A stretch of DNA of 64,000 nt. Origin: Gossypium raimondii (lineage: Eukaryota; Streptophyta; Magnoliopsida; Malvales; Malvaceae). The notes beneath the pieces were generated by a model. It searched no databases and was not told the DNA's origin. It was given only the letters and a program-made list of their open reading frames with translations. Every line of letters begins with the position of its first letter. The first letter of the stretch is position 1. A program made the translations under genes and the position numbers. Shown piece by piece: positions 10,511 to 21,564 of the stretch. The stretch is from positions 33,706,444 through 33,770,443 of the forward strand of contig NC_068566.1 of NCBI RefSeq assembly GCF_025698545.1. The letters run 5' to 3'.

Positions 10511-13500
10511 CTATTCCCAAGTAGAATCATGCTGCTTTTGCCCACCCTTGATGGCTACCCCTTCCATTCTGTTTACTCCTTTCGGATTATTATCTCCATT
10601 CCATCCACCAGAACCCTTCGGTTGTCCTGAAAAGTCACCCGGGTGTCTGATTTCATGCCTGCCATAGCCTCCTCGGCCACTGCCAAAGTTCCCTCTTGCC
10701 CTGAAACTGTCACCCCGGAGACCACCTTTACCGGAAGAATTATACCTTGGTCTCCCACTGCTACGAACTATTACAAAAAAAGAAGAGACTTTTTCAAGTT
10801 ATCATCCTAGTGCTTTGCAACTAATGAGTGTATATATCTATCGTAATTTGTAACTTTCAAAGAAATGAGTGTGTATATATATTAGAAGAAAATGCATTTA
10901 TACAAGATCAAGTTTCAAACATGAAATCCCTAATGATACTAAGTTTTATAAGAAAATGCTATGAACAAGGTGCAGAACAACGCCCACCACGAACAAATAC
11001 GACCAAAGGTTAAAATTACTACGACAGAGTAAGCCTCTTCTTACTCTGTATGGCATGCTCTATAACTATGAATCATATTGCACCAAAGTGAACTATTTGA
11101 GACCATATATTTCCTAAGCTCAGTACTATCACTGGATGAACTAAAAATTCAATTCATGCAAAACAATGTCGGTAATAGAGTGGCAGTTTTGTGAAATTTT
11201 CAGCATCTAAAATGCATATTTCCCGTAAAAATTTAGAATTACCTCGGGTATTTGTCCTTTTTTCTTCCACAGCGGCTTGACGATCCCCAATTGTGATCGG
11301 TGAAGCCTGAAATGCATTCGGCAGTACCACAAAATTATTCTAACAATATTTCAAAATGATCACGCCAATAGCGAAGGAGTATCAATTGTGCCTCTAAAAA
11401 GATAACTTGAGATTGAACTACACAAAAGCTCATAAGACATTGTCTAGTTTAGGGGTTTATGTTTCCTCTCTTATTTTTGTATTTAAGCAGTACTTTGTTA
11501 TTGGTAAGGGGGATGGGGAGGTTTGACATGACTGTAAACTCTAAGACAACTTAAAGCCTATTAACGAGTATATTGCTGTTTCAGTTCACCATTAGAGTAA
11601 ACTTGCAATAAAATTTTGAGGAATAACTGAGCAGTCAGATATATAGCATGTATTTAAAAGACTATAATCATAAAATGTTGTGTAAGCAATTGAATGGAAA
11701 AGCAACCCTATGACAGTAATCATACTCCACCAGATTTATAACACGAGAGATAAAAAGGTATGACCATACCTCAAGTGCACTCTGCACTGAACTTGGATTC
11801 TCAAATTCAACAAAACCAAAAGTGAACCCTTGCTGCAGGAGGCAAGAAATCACAAAATGTAAGAACCGAGAACTTGAACTAGAGATGCCAACTATGAAGG
11901 AGAAGCCCAAATTGATATATAAGAGTTAAAACCTTATTACTTCTAACTTGGATGCCGTTACACTTAATGGTCCCAAATTTTCTGAATGCCTCCTCAAGTT
12001 GTTGAGGTGTTGCGTTGTAAGGCAAATTCCGTACATATATGGAGTGTCCTTCAGCTTTAGGAAGAGCAAAGTAAATGATGTTTATATTTTAAAACAAGAA
12101 CGAAAACGTATCAAAGGGAAAAATCATAAGACATAAACATTAACCATGTGCCAAATCAAATACACCTTCTTAACACCCTTAATCAATATCTTTATTATGA
12201 ACCTAACTAATTGACAAAGATAAGAGCTGCACTTCTATTGTCATACAAGTATGCCATAAATGAAGTTAGCAATTACCTTCCTCATTGTCATTGCTACTTC
12301 CAGGCGCATGATCACTGTTGGGTACTTCTGCTGCTGGAGTTGGAGCAATTTTTGCAGATAGAACTGGCCGTTGGTTTACAGGTTTTGCCCCCACATTATT
12401 GGTAGGAACATAAACTGGAGTAGATGCTTTACTTTTTATTACTTTGACCTGATATAATTTCGTAAGTTCAATCAAAACCATCAACACATGAATAGGGAAA
12501 AGGAAAAAAGTGTTGAAATATGTGAAACCCATATATTTTGGGATATATTTTAAAGTTATTTAGATAGATAAATCTTATTTAGGTAGACAAATCTTAGAAT
12601 AAATCATTTGAGATATTCTAAGAATATTTTATTTTTAGTAGTTTATTAGAATAAGGGAATTATTTTCCCAATTAGGTTATGATTTTTCTCTATTTAAATT
12701 CATTTGTTTAGATAATAAAATATAGAACAGTTTTATTAAATGCTCTATTGAAAACTTTCATGGCATCTGAGCTAGTTTATCTCTAGTAGAATCATGGTTA
12801 AAACAGCCTTCATTGGAGATAAGAGATCCAGCAATCAAACAGAGGAATAAAGTTTTACCGTTGAAACAACTAATGAAAATTATGAGGGCCAAAGTTCTCT
12901 AGAAGGGTCTCTATTCACTAAGGAACAACTAGAGCATCTACACAAGCTTTTTCAATCACCATAATTTCGGATGAATTCTTATCTTCCTAACTCATCTAAT
13001 AATCCTTCTTCCTCCTTTGCCCAATTAGGTACTGATTTTTTTGTTTTTTTCAATGCCAAGCCTTGTAAAACAAACACGTGAATCGTTGATTCTGGAGCTA
13101 GTGATCACATGACTAGTAGTCATTTTCTTTTTTCAACTTACACACCTTGTGCAGGAAATAAAAGAATCAAAGTAGCAAACGGGTTGTTCTCGGCAATAGT
13201 CGGGAAAGGCACTGTTAAAATTTCGCCTTTCTTGGTTTTACATGATGTTTTACATGTGCCAACTCTAGCTTGTAATCTCATATTGGTCAGTAAATTATCC
13301 CAGTCCTCGAATTGTCATGTTATATTTGACTCCTTTATATTTAAATTTCAAGACATAGTCTCGGGTAGGATGATTGGCAATGCTAAAAAATCTGGTGGAA
13401 TTTACTTTCTTGACAACGACCATCTAAGTCAACCAACAACTACTTTATGTTTAAATTCTGCTTCTAGTTTTGATAAGATTATAATTTGGCATTATACGCT

Positions 13501-16500
13501 TGGACATTCTAATTTTTACTATTTAAGATATTTGTTACCTGATCTACTTAAAAATAAAAGTCCTTCATATCACTGTGAATTTTTTGAATTGGCTAAACAT
13601 CATCGGTCATTCTTTCCACCTCAAAAATATAAAGCTTCCAAACCTTTTTCGTTAATTCATAGTGATGTTTGGAGACCTTCAAGAGTTTCAAATTTGTCAG
13701 GAAAACGTTGGTTTGTCACATTTATTGATGATCATACTCACATTTGTTGGTGTTTTTATTAAAAGATAAGTTTGAAGTTAAAAATGTGTTTTAGTCTTTT
13801 TATGCTATGGTGAAAACACAATTTGGTGTGAGAATAGTACTTCGGAGTGACAATGGTGGGGAATTTTTTAGTGACCAATTAAGTGTTTTCTTAACCAAAC
13901 ATGGTATAATCCACTAAAGCTCTTGTACAAATACACCACAACAAAATGGGGTTGCAGAAAGAAAAAACTGACATCTTTTGAAAGTAACTAGAGCCTTGAT
14001 GTTCACTAGTCAAGTACCACATTATCTTTGAGGTGAAGCCTTGTTAACAGCTACATATCTTATTAATAGGATGCCTAGTAAAACTCTAAACTATAGGACT
14101 CCTTTAAGTCTCTTTAAAGATAACTTTCCTAACTTTAAATTGATCAAAGATTTATCCCTCCGAGTTTTTGGGTGTAGTGTTTTTGTTCATCTTCACAACC
14201 AAGGTAAACTAGATCCTAGAGCAAAAAAATGCGTCTTTATTGGCTATGCTTCTAATAAAAAGGGTTACAAATGTTACGATCCAATTAATAGGAAGATTAT
14301 TGTTACCATGGATGTCACATTTGTTGAAACACAATCTTACTTTGATTCTAATTTTCAAGGAGGGAATTATAGTAAGGAAGATTCTATAATTAATCAAGAA
14401 AACACTAGAAATATACAACATAGGGATTCTAATAATGGGGAAAGTGAATTTATGATTAACACAGAAATTAATGATGTTAATGTTGTTAATGAAAAGGAGT
14501 ATGAAGGTGTAGAGTTTGATCATGAGAATAAAGAACAAACAAATGAGTTAATTGTTTACTCAATAAGAAATCGAAATCAAGAAAGTGGAATCCACCAAAT
14601 TCATCACCAAGAATTTGACCCGCAAGATCTTGTCAAAAGTCCAGGTAAAGCTCATAATCCAACCAATAAATTTTCTGATTTAGATATTCCAATTGCTAAA
14701 AGAAAATGTGTTAGAAATGTTGTCAAATATCCCATGTCTAACTTTGTGCCCTATAAAACCTTCTCTTCGACATTCTCAACCTTTGTTTCGTGTCTTAATA
14801 CTGTGAAAATACCCAAAAATGTGAAAGACGCTTTACAAGTTCCTGAGTGGAAGGAGGCTATTTTAGAGGAGATACGCACTCTTGAAAAAACAGGTACATA
14901 GGAAATAGTGGAATTACCTGTAAGGAAGAAAACTGTGGGCTGTAAATGGGTGTTTACAACCAAATTCAAACCGGATGGATCTTTAAATAGATACAAATCC
15001 CGACTGGTGGCTAAAGGGTACACTCAAACATACGGGATAGATTATCTTGAAACATTTGCTCCAGTAGCCAAATTAAATTCTGTTAGAGTTTTTTTATCAA
15101 TTGCTATTAATCTTGATTGGTCCTTACAGCAGCTAGATGTGAAAAATGCTTTCTTAAATGGGAAACTTGAAGAAGAATTTTACATGGATCCTTCTTCAGG
15201 TTTTGAAGAAAAATTTGGAACTCGAGTATGTAAGCTTAAGAAATCTTTGGATGGTCTAAAGTAGTCTCCTCGAGCTTGTTTTGAACGGTTCACTCAAGTT
15301 GTTAAAAAACAAGTTTACTCACAAGGGCAAGCTAATCACACAATGTTCTATCGACACTCACAAAGAGGTAGAATAGCAGTTATTATAGTTTATGTTGATC
15401 ATATCATTCTTACAGGAGATGATGTGAATGAAATAAGGCATCTCAAGGAGCATCTAGCATTGGAGTTTGAGATTAAAGACTTGGGTCCTTTGAAATACTT
15501 TCTTGGAATGGAAGTTGCTCGATCAAAGAAAGGTCTTGTGGTCTCTCAGAAAAAATATGTGATTGATCTTTTAAAATAGGCTGGGATGAATGGTTACCGC
15601 CCAACTGACACACCAATTAATCCAAATATAAAATTTGGAAATAAAGAAGGTCGATTAGTTGATAAAAGGCAATACCAAAGATTAGTCGGTAAGTTAATTT
15701 ACTTATCACATACAAGACTAGATATAGCTTTTGCAGTGAGTCAATTAATGCACTCCCCAATGGAGGAACATGAAAAAGCAGTGTTTCAGATTCTAAGATA
15801 CTTGAAGAGTTCACCTAGAAAGGGCTTATTCTTCAAGAAATCCGAACAAAGAGGAATTGAAGCTTATACAGATGCAGACTGGGCAAGCTCAATAACAGAT
15901 AGAAGATCTACATCAGGATACTTTACATTTGTTTGGGGAAACCTTGTGACTTGGTGAAGCAAAAAACAAAATGTTGTAGCAAGTAGTGCAGAGGCTGAGT
16001 TTAGATCAATGGCTCAGGGAATTTGTGAAATGATGTGGTTAAAAAGAATTATGGAAGAGCTGAGGAAACCAATAACTTCACCAATGAAGTTGTACTGTGA
16101 TAGCAAAGCTGCCATTAGTATTGCTCACAACCCAGTCCAGCATGACAGAACTAAATATGTTGAGATTGATAGACACTTTATCAAGGAGAAGATTGAAGAA
16201 GGCCAAGTGTGCATGCCGTTTGTTCCTTCAAAACAACAGATTGCTGACATACTCACCAAGGGCTCTCTAAGACAAGCTTTGATTTTCTTGTAAGCAAGTT
16301 GGGCATGATTGATATATATGCACCAACTTGAGGGAGGGTATTGGAATATGTGAAACCCGTATATTTTGGGATATATTTTAAAGTTATTTATGTAGATTTA
16401 TCTTATTTAGGTAGATAAATCTTAGAATAAATCATTTGAGATGTTCTAAGAATATTTTATTTTATGTTTTAGTAGTTTATTAGAATAAGGGAATTATTTT

Positions 16501-17897
16501 CCTTATGTTTTAGTAGTTTATTAGAATAAGAGAATTATTTTCCCAATTAAGTTATGACTCTTTTCTTTATTTAAATTCAGTTGTTTAGTTAATAAAATAT
16601 AGAACAGTTTTATTAAATGCTCTCTTGAAAACTTTCAAAAAGACCATTGAAGTTGACTCACAATCGAAGCATATGATTGTTTTGGAGCATCATCTGGAAC
16701 CATAGGAGCTGAATCAACAGTAACTATCCTTTCGTTCTGACCTGCAATGTTTTGGGGTTCAACAACCTCTTCTTCAACTACTGATCCTTCCTCCTTATCC
16801 AAGGGATCACAAACTTCAGCACCATTATTAATATCTTCCTCTTCTGAGTAAGTCAACGGTTCCTTAGCAAGTTGGTCATCAGTGAGCTCTGAAGCAAAAG
16901 TTAATGAGTTTGAGCATAAAACAAATACAACAACATGCATAAAAAGAGAAGAATTGGGTCAAACCTGGTTCTGGTGTCAAGGCAGATATGGAAGCCTGTT
17001 CACTGATGCCATTAGCCGGAACAGAGTTCTGCAACTCTTTCTCTTCAACATATCTGAAAACATCATTTAAGACAAAGTAGCCTTTGTCTTGTGGAGCTAA
17101 GAAGAAGGTTTGTGCGAATTTCTTTTTCACATTGTCCTTCCCAGTTAAGGATCCAGTTACCAGTAAAATAATCCCTTTCTCAAAAGAGTCCTCAGCATCT
17201 GCAGTTTTTATTTCTGCTGTATAGTCCTCATAATTCAGTGATAGTACCTTCTCATTAATTGCCTGCTCAAAAAAATATCAGTGCACTAGTCACTCAAAAC
17301 AATGTTCAAGCTAAGTTACAGTTGAAAATAAAATGCCCATTGAAGTTGATCAAATAAGATAATCCTATATAAAACATAAGAGTCTGCAGAAACAAACAAT
17401 TAAGAAATGTCCATTACTAGTGATAGAGATATGCATCTAATAGACAAGTGAAGCTTCACTGGAGGTTTCATTTGTTTCCATATCTTTTAAAGTGAACTTC
17501 TCAATTGAAAAAGAAAAACAAATATTCTTCACAAATTTTCTTTCTAACTTGTTATCAGCTTAACATAACTGCTTCATCTCCAGTGGCAGCAGCATTAAAG
17601 CACACAGGGAAAACAAAGGTAGAAAAGGAAAAAGGCCATATATTTTGAATTCTTCAAAACAATAACATGCTCATTCATATCGGAAACTATCTTAACTCCT
17701 AACGAACTTACTTGCAAGGTTGTCACTGTTGTCATGTTGCCATGCATGTCTGGCCGACTTAAATGACTAGAATCTTGATAAAATCTATGCACTAGATTCG
17801 GAGATTGGTGAAGAATATGGTAATACTGCTCCACAAAAGCATTTCCAATAACTTGAGTACTTGGAGTAAAGACAGGACTTCCTTCCTGCATAGCCAT
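10511..17897 (-). CDS. G3BP-like protein (NTF2 domain + RRM), 8 coding exons, 462 aa
   Basis: Exons (minus): 17897-17712, 17262-16965, 16888-16662, 12448-12277, 12054-11933, 11832-11770, 11306-11243, 10767-10511. Every junction has GT/AG and keeps phase; the sum is 1389 nt. The start ATG (MAMQEG) lies directly after an acceptor. Residues ~14-135 form an NTF2-like fold ([11 protein letters not shown], then VFRYVEE). An acidic linker and the SYASIV motif follow. Residues ~298-373 are an RRM with RNP2 IYVRNL and RNP1 [10 protein letters not shown]. The tail is glycine/arginine-rich ([10 protein letters not shown]). This is the domain order of Ras-GAP SH3-binding proteins (G3BP), cytoplasmic RNA-binding proteins linked to stress granules; that role is inferred by family. 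The third coding intron (12449-16661) contains a copia element in antisense orientation; without it the intron would be 81 bp. The reading frame is undamaged. Confidence 0.93.
12511..12760 (+). repeat. 5' LTR of the intronic copia element
   Basis: 250 bp, starting TGTTGAAATATG and ending AAAACTTTCA. It aligns along its full length with 16339-16637. Confidence 0.93.
12761..12774 (+). promoter_or_regulatory. Primer binding site (initiator Met tRNA type)
   Basis: TGGCATCTGAGCTA directly follows the LTR. It differs by two bases from TGGTATCAGAGCTA, the common plant copia site complementary to the initiator methionine tRNA 3' end. Confidence 0.8.
13070..13762 (+). pseudogene. copia protease and integrase N-terminus (broken)
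   Basis: Around 13085 the frame encodes the aspartic protease motif [10 protein letters not shown], but the Trp codon expected just before it has become TGA. Downstream come the [14 protein letters not shown] segment and the integrase zinc region with WH and GH histidines. The CxxC pair is broken: the second cysteine is Phe ([10 protein letters not shown]). The first integrase catalytic Asp (HSDVW) follows, and the frame ends at 13762. Confidence 0.85.
13763..14901 (+). pseudogene. copia integrase core and C-terminal region (broken)
   Basis: The second Asp (RSDNGGEF, ~13838) and the Glu (NGVAERKN, ~13945) of the DDE triad can be read, but stops interrupt the frame between 13763 and 14040. 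From 14041 an open stretch encodes [13 protein letters not shown] and the FGC/KC-FIGY segment typical of the copia integrase C-terminus, then a charged linker leading into the reverse transcriptase. Confidence 0.85.
14902..15585 (+). pseudogene. copia reverse transcriptase (broken, active site altered)
   Basis: Readable motifs are [30 protein letters not shown] and [10 protein letters not shown]. Stops occur at about 14899, 15262 (SLDGLK then stop) and 15577. The catalytic box normally YVDD reads YVDH at 15391-15402, removing one metal-binding aspartate. The enzyme is therefore inactive in sequence terms. Confidence 0.9.
15586..16293 (+). pseudogene. copia RNase H domain (broken)
   Basis: The frame encodes [23 protein letters not shown], the STSGYF segment and, after a stop at 15955, [25 protein letters not shown] and [10 protein letters not shown]. 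The acidic residues (YTDAD, EAE, YCDS) remain. The frame is split by one stop (TGG to TGA type) at 15955-15957. Confidence 0.9.
16326..16338 (+). promoter_or_regulatory. Polypurine tract of the copia element
   Basis: ACTTGAGGGAGGG immediately precedes the 3' LTR, the usual position and composition of a copia plus-strand primer. Confidence 0.85.
16339..16637 (+). repeat. 3' LTR of the intronic copia element, with internal duplication
   Basis: 299 bp, starting TATTGGAATATG (the terminal TG mutated to TA) and ending AAAACTTTCA. It is longer than the 5' LTR because a 41-bp segment is present twice (16462-16502 and 16503-16543), with one G/A difference between copies. Confidence 0.92.
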
Positions 17898-18439
17898 CTG
17901 CACATAGTTTCAATAAATCAATAAATAAAAACTTCAAATAAAGACACTATCAACTGCATGCTCTAATCTTTCACAGCAACCAAAAAATAAAAACATAGAG
18001 AAGTACTTTATCTACTTCAAATTTAGAAAGAGCCTTAAACATAAGAGTAACAATCAAAAAATTTGTTTGCATAATTGAACCACCTAGACTAAATTTGACA
18101 GACATAAAGCAGAACATGAAGACTTTAGAGGTGTAAGAAGCCAAACATATTGAACTTAAAGCTAGTTTATTACTTGAAGACTTAGTTCTCTAAATCTAAA
18201 ACAATTAAGACAGTGATTAAAAAGAACAAAATAAACCCTTTAATTAAAGAAAAAAAAGATTCCCAGAAAACTCATTGTAGAAATGAAGAGTATGAAGCAG
18301 ATTTAACGACCAAAATCGACTGAAAAAAGCAGGATCTTGCGGGTGATTAGCGGATCAATCAAACATTATGACTGATGATCAAACATAGAGAAATTGGAAT
18401 AAAAATATATGGGAAAAGAAAAAGAAAGGTAAGAATTAC

Positions 18440-18540
18440 CTAATTGGTTGGTGATTTGAGCTTAAGAGAGAGATCTGAGCTTTGAAAGTAAGCAGAGGAA
18501 AGAGAAGGCAAAGCGAAAGACAGCATGAGTATAAAATAGG
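18440..18540 (-). promoter_or_regulatory. 5' UTR exon and core promoter area of the G3BP-like gene
   Basis: The minus strand reads a CT-rich leader ending CCAATTAG before GTAATTC at 18439, a plausible donor for a 5' UTR intron running to the acceptor just before the start codon at 17897. A weak TATA-like TATTTTATA lies at about 18532-18540. The transcription start is not determinable from sequence alone. Confidence 0.45.
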
Positions 18541-19600
18541 AAATGTGATGGACAATTGAAAAATTAGAGGTTTTAATCTATCATTTAGTCCTCAAAAGTA
18601 TACTTTTCCTCACTTTGATCCTTGAAAATTCCTTTTGGCCTAAACCAAGCTCTCCCTTTTCAGCCGTCCAGCAGGTCAAAAATTTTAAAAACTAATGTAT
18701 GTTTTACTTAATTTTGTCATTAATAGCAATAATTGGTTGCATTTAGTCATTTTTCAACATTCACTTTAATATTTAAAATTAAAATAAAAAGTTGATTATC
18801 AACTGATAACTTTTAATTAATGAAAAGAGGATGATATGGTGATCATAAAGGATGTCCAGTTCATATAATCTTTAAAAACTTTAGGGCAGAATATTTGGTA
18901 AAATTTTAAAAGTGTTCACTGCTTTCTACTTTTGAAATATTTCTCTAAAAGTAGGGAAATGTGGAACACTTTTTTAACAAATGCAGAAATACGAAGGGTC
19001 CTCATTGCAATTTTACCCTCCCCATTTAATCTTACTTTCAACATGCACAACAAAGGAAAAAACCGTTTTCTTTCCTTCTTCTTTTGTTCTAAAAATAAAA
19101 CTGGAGATGAGTTTAATATTTAAAAAAGATTCTCCAGTAATTGAAAGGATTGATTAATATTGTGTAAAATTTATCTTTTTTCAGATTTGAAACATGCACA
19201 TACATGTAGATGTAGTAGTTATAAATTCCAAAAAGATTAATTTTTTGGATGATGCTCTGGTTTTGTAGTTGATGTTGACAGCAACCCATTTTGTTGAAAA
19301 GGACACACCCAATGACTTGATCCCTTAATAGCCCAACTTCCTAGAATTTATTACTATTACATCTCCCTGCTCAAGTTCTTAAACAGAACACTTACCCAAT
19401 ATAATATCACAATCCAATCAAAGTAAATCAAAATACTAACTTGAAATCTGAAAAAAGGAAAAAAATCCAAATTATTTATATAAATTTAATATTACAAAGT
19501 TGCTTTAAATCATCATTAAAAATTACGTAATTTGAAACAGTAAATTAATAATTTAGTAATTTTTTAAAGAAATTTATATCAACTTTTGTACTCATATTTA
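18541..19600. other. Intergenic, no feature recognised
   Basis: AT-rich spacer upstream of the G3BP-like gene. Only short unrelated ORFs occur (for example 18932-19123) and none has codon character or a recognisable motif. Confidence 0.5.
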
Positions 19601-19659
19601 TATTAGAAAAAGGACTAAAATACAAATCAAGTCAAAATTATTGGAAATGCTTAAAACAA

Positions 19660-20215
19660 AAGTAATTAAGCTATCGCTCCAATGGGGGGGGTTATTCAAA
19701 ATGCGCACACTGAGTATTTTATCGCAAACCATTTTGGCTAAAGCATCCACGTTTTTGTTTTCTTTCCTAGGAACATGTTGAATGCGCCAATGATGCGCTT
19801 GTAACAAGAGTTGTTGAATTCTCCTAATTAAAGTTGATTTGTGACCTCCTACAGGTTCTTCTTGAATGGCGAGTATATCTTCGAGACTATCTGTTTGAAT
19901 TAAAATATGGTTAAATCCCCTATCCAACGTGAGATGTAATCCATCCAAAATGGCCCACAGTTCAGCATCCAAAACAGAAAAACAACCAAAATATCTGTAA
20001 AACCCAAACATCCAAGCCCCCCAGCTAAAGCGAAGTCACCCTCGACTCTGACCAACCCATCAGTGTTTAAGCACACTGAATCACAAACCAAAGGAGAAGT
20101 AGCAACGAAAGGACGAGATTTTTGTAAGGGTGATTTTGAGATAACATACTGTTTTGCCCAACTGTAAGAGATCCTGATAATATCCTTCGTACTCCAAGCA
20201 TTATCCTGAAACACA
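19660..20215 (-). pseudogene. RNase H-like domain fragment (RVT_3 type), frameshifted
   Basis: Two overlapping minus-strand frames form one plant RNase H-like domain. The first (from ~20210) reads CLNTDG (catalytic Asp) and ALAGGL. The second reads GFYRYFGCFSVLDAELWAI (Glu), LIQTDSLE (Asp) and DALAKM (Asp). All four acidic positions survive. A small deletion near 20020, about six residues compared with the family, shifts the frame. Such domains occur alone in many plant loci and in LINE-derived genes. The word TTTGTGTTTCAG just before the start (about 20208) could be a splice acceptor, so an expressed remnant cannot be excluded. Confidence 0.7.
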
Positions 20216-20309
20216 AAACATGTGCTTGTCAACTCTAATGTATCAAATATTTTCTCATAATTTAAATATATAGATAGAATTTTTAAAAGGATTATTATTT
20301 CGTACATTA

Positions 20310-21180
20310 GCGGTGTACCTTTTTTCTACAAGTAGTATTAAAAAATTGTCACAGTATCTTATAAGACATTTGTCGATCATTTAGCCCTATTTATGTATAA
20401 AATAAAAGGAAATAATTTAAATGTAAATTTATTGTGTTACATGTCATGCCAAATGCCATAAAAATACAAATTATTAAAATATGTGTAAAAATGTAAAATA
20501 GTCAGCCCGTATGGGTGCCGACCTTTTATCTCAACTTCGATTGGTGCTCGACAAGTTTCACATGTAACTTTGGCACTCATGAGTATTGAATTTCTGAACA
20601 GACTCTCAAAACTAAAATACTGCCATTTTATTATAAGTGCAAAAGAAAAAAGACACATGGGAAGGCCTTAAAGAGATTTCCTTTTATATATATATATATA
20701 TATATGCATCCCTTAACCTTCGGATTAAGTTACTTATTTTTTATCAAATATTTCAAATCCATAGGTTTAGTCATGTAATTTTATTTTAAATTTAAAAATA
20801 AATGATTCTAGTCTTGTTACTATGTTTAAATTTAAGATTTAAGATCTACACATAATTTAATTCTGGTCCTTTTATAATATTACTAGTTAATCCAAGTAGT
20901 TTTTATCTTAAATTAGTGTCGTCAATCTTTTTTAAAGTTACTTATCTCAATTTATCAAGTTGAAATAGATATTTTTTTGTATATATTAGAAAGGTGTTTA
21001 AAATATTTTCACTTAACAACAAAAATGTTAACAAGTTGGACGTGATCATTTTGTAATTTTTATTTCTTAGGTGATTTTCTTTTGGTAAAACCGAATAAGG
21101 CCTGGAGCAGTCTCGACCCTGGACACTTTCACCAGATCGAGTCCCTCTCTCAATTTCTGTGGTGGGATTTTCAATTAACA
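20310..21180. other. Intergenic with (TA)n microsatellite and promoter region of the small gene
   Basis: (TA)10 lies at 20685-20705. At 20800-20930 there is a relative of the 1200-1762 repeat. The last ~100 bp (AAGGCCTGGAGCAGTC..) is the GC-richer 5' leader of the gene at 21181. A clear TATA box was not found. Confidence 0.5.
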
Positions 21181-21564
21181 ATGGCCTCCAAAGCAAGCAG
21201 CTCCCTCTTCCAAAGCCTGAGACGCTACATCAAGAAGCCATGGGAGATAACTGGACCCTGCGCCGACCCAGAGTACAAAAACGCGGTGCCCAAAGCCACG
21301 GAGTATCGTGTTCGCTGCCCTGCCACCACTTTGCAAAAGCCCATCGTCCCTACCTCCGACCCTGAAACCGTCTTCGACATCAAATACTACAGCCGCGATC
21401 AACGCCGGAACCGCCCTCCGATCCGCCGTACCATCTTGAAGAAAGATGACGTGGTGAAGATGATGAAAGAGAAAACCTTTGATGTCAACGATTTTCCAAA
21501 GGTCTACTTGACTGCTAAAGTTGAAGAGGATGAGAATGCAGTTGGGGGAGGCTACCAGAAATAG
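21181..21564 (+). CDS. Small conserved plant protein, 127 aa, possibly mitochondrial complex I accessory
   Basis: Uninterrupted single-exon frame starting MASKASSSLFQSL and ending GGGYQK. The GC content and codon use are clearly higher in quality than the surrounding AT-rich DNA. The ATG at 21181 is chosen because the in-frame upstream extension has no ATG and reads like leader. The N-terminal ~20 residues are basic and hydroxylated (RRYIKK), compatible with mitochondrial import. The body has PWEITGPCADPEY, ATEYRV, DQRRNRPP and a Lys-rich KKDDVVKMMKEK helix; no transmembrane segment is evident. I recall similar small plant proteins annotated as complex I accessory subunits, but that assignment is from memory and weak. 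The gene call itself is strong. Confidence 0.85.
   Translation: MASKASSSLFQSLRRYIKKPWEITGPCADPEYKNAVPKATEYRVRCPATTLQKPIVPTSDPETVFDIKYYSRDQRRNRPPIRRTILKKDDVVKMMKEKTFDVNDFPKVYLTAKVEEDENAVGGGYQK

Larger units (their letters stand above)
12511..16637 (+). mobile_element. Ty1/copia LTR retrotransposon inserted in an intron
   Basis: Complete in outline: 5' LTR 12511-12760, primer binding site, decayed pol in the copia order (protease, integrase, reverse transcriptase, RNase H), polypurine tract and 3' LTR 16339-16637. The target duplication AAAAG is exact (12506-12510 and 16638-16642). Most of gag is missing: only ~300 bp separate the 5' LTR from the protease. The two LTRs differ by roughly 15 substitutions by eye plus a 41-bp duplication, so the insertion is not recent. 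It runs antisense to the host gene. Confidence 0.95.

Noticed and set aside
20437..20658. 73-codon minus-strand ORF with CETCRAP (two cysteines)
   Set aside because: It has only a single CxxC, no partner pair for a zinc finger, and lies in AT-rich sequence without gene signals.
21082..21180. N-terminal extension of the small gene upstream of 21181
   Set aside because: The extension has no ATG, and its composition is leader-like. The conserved protein starts at the first ATG.
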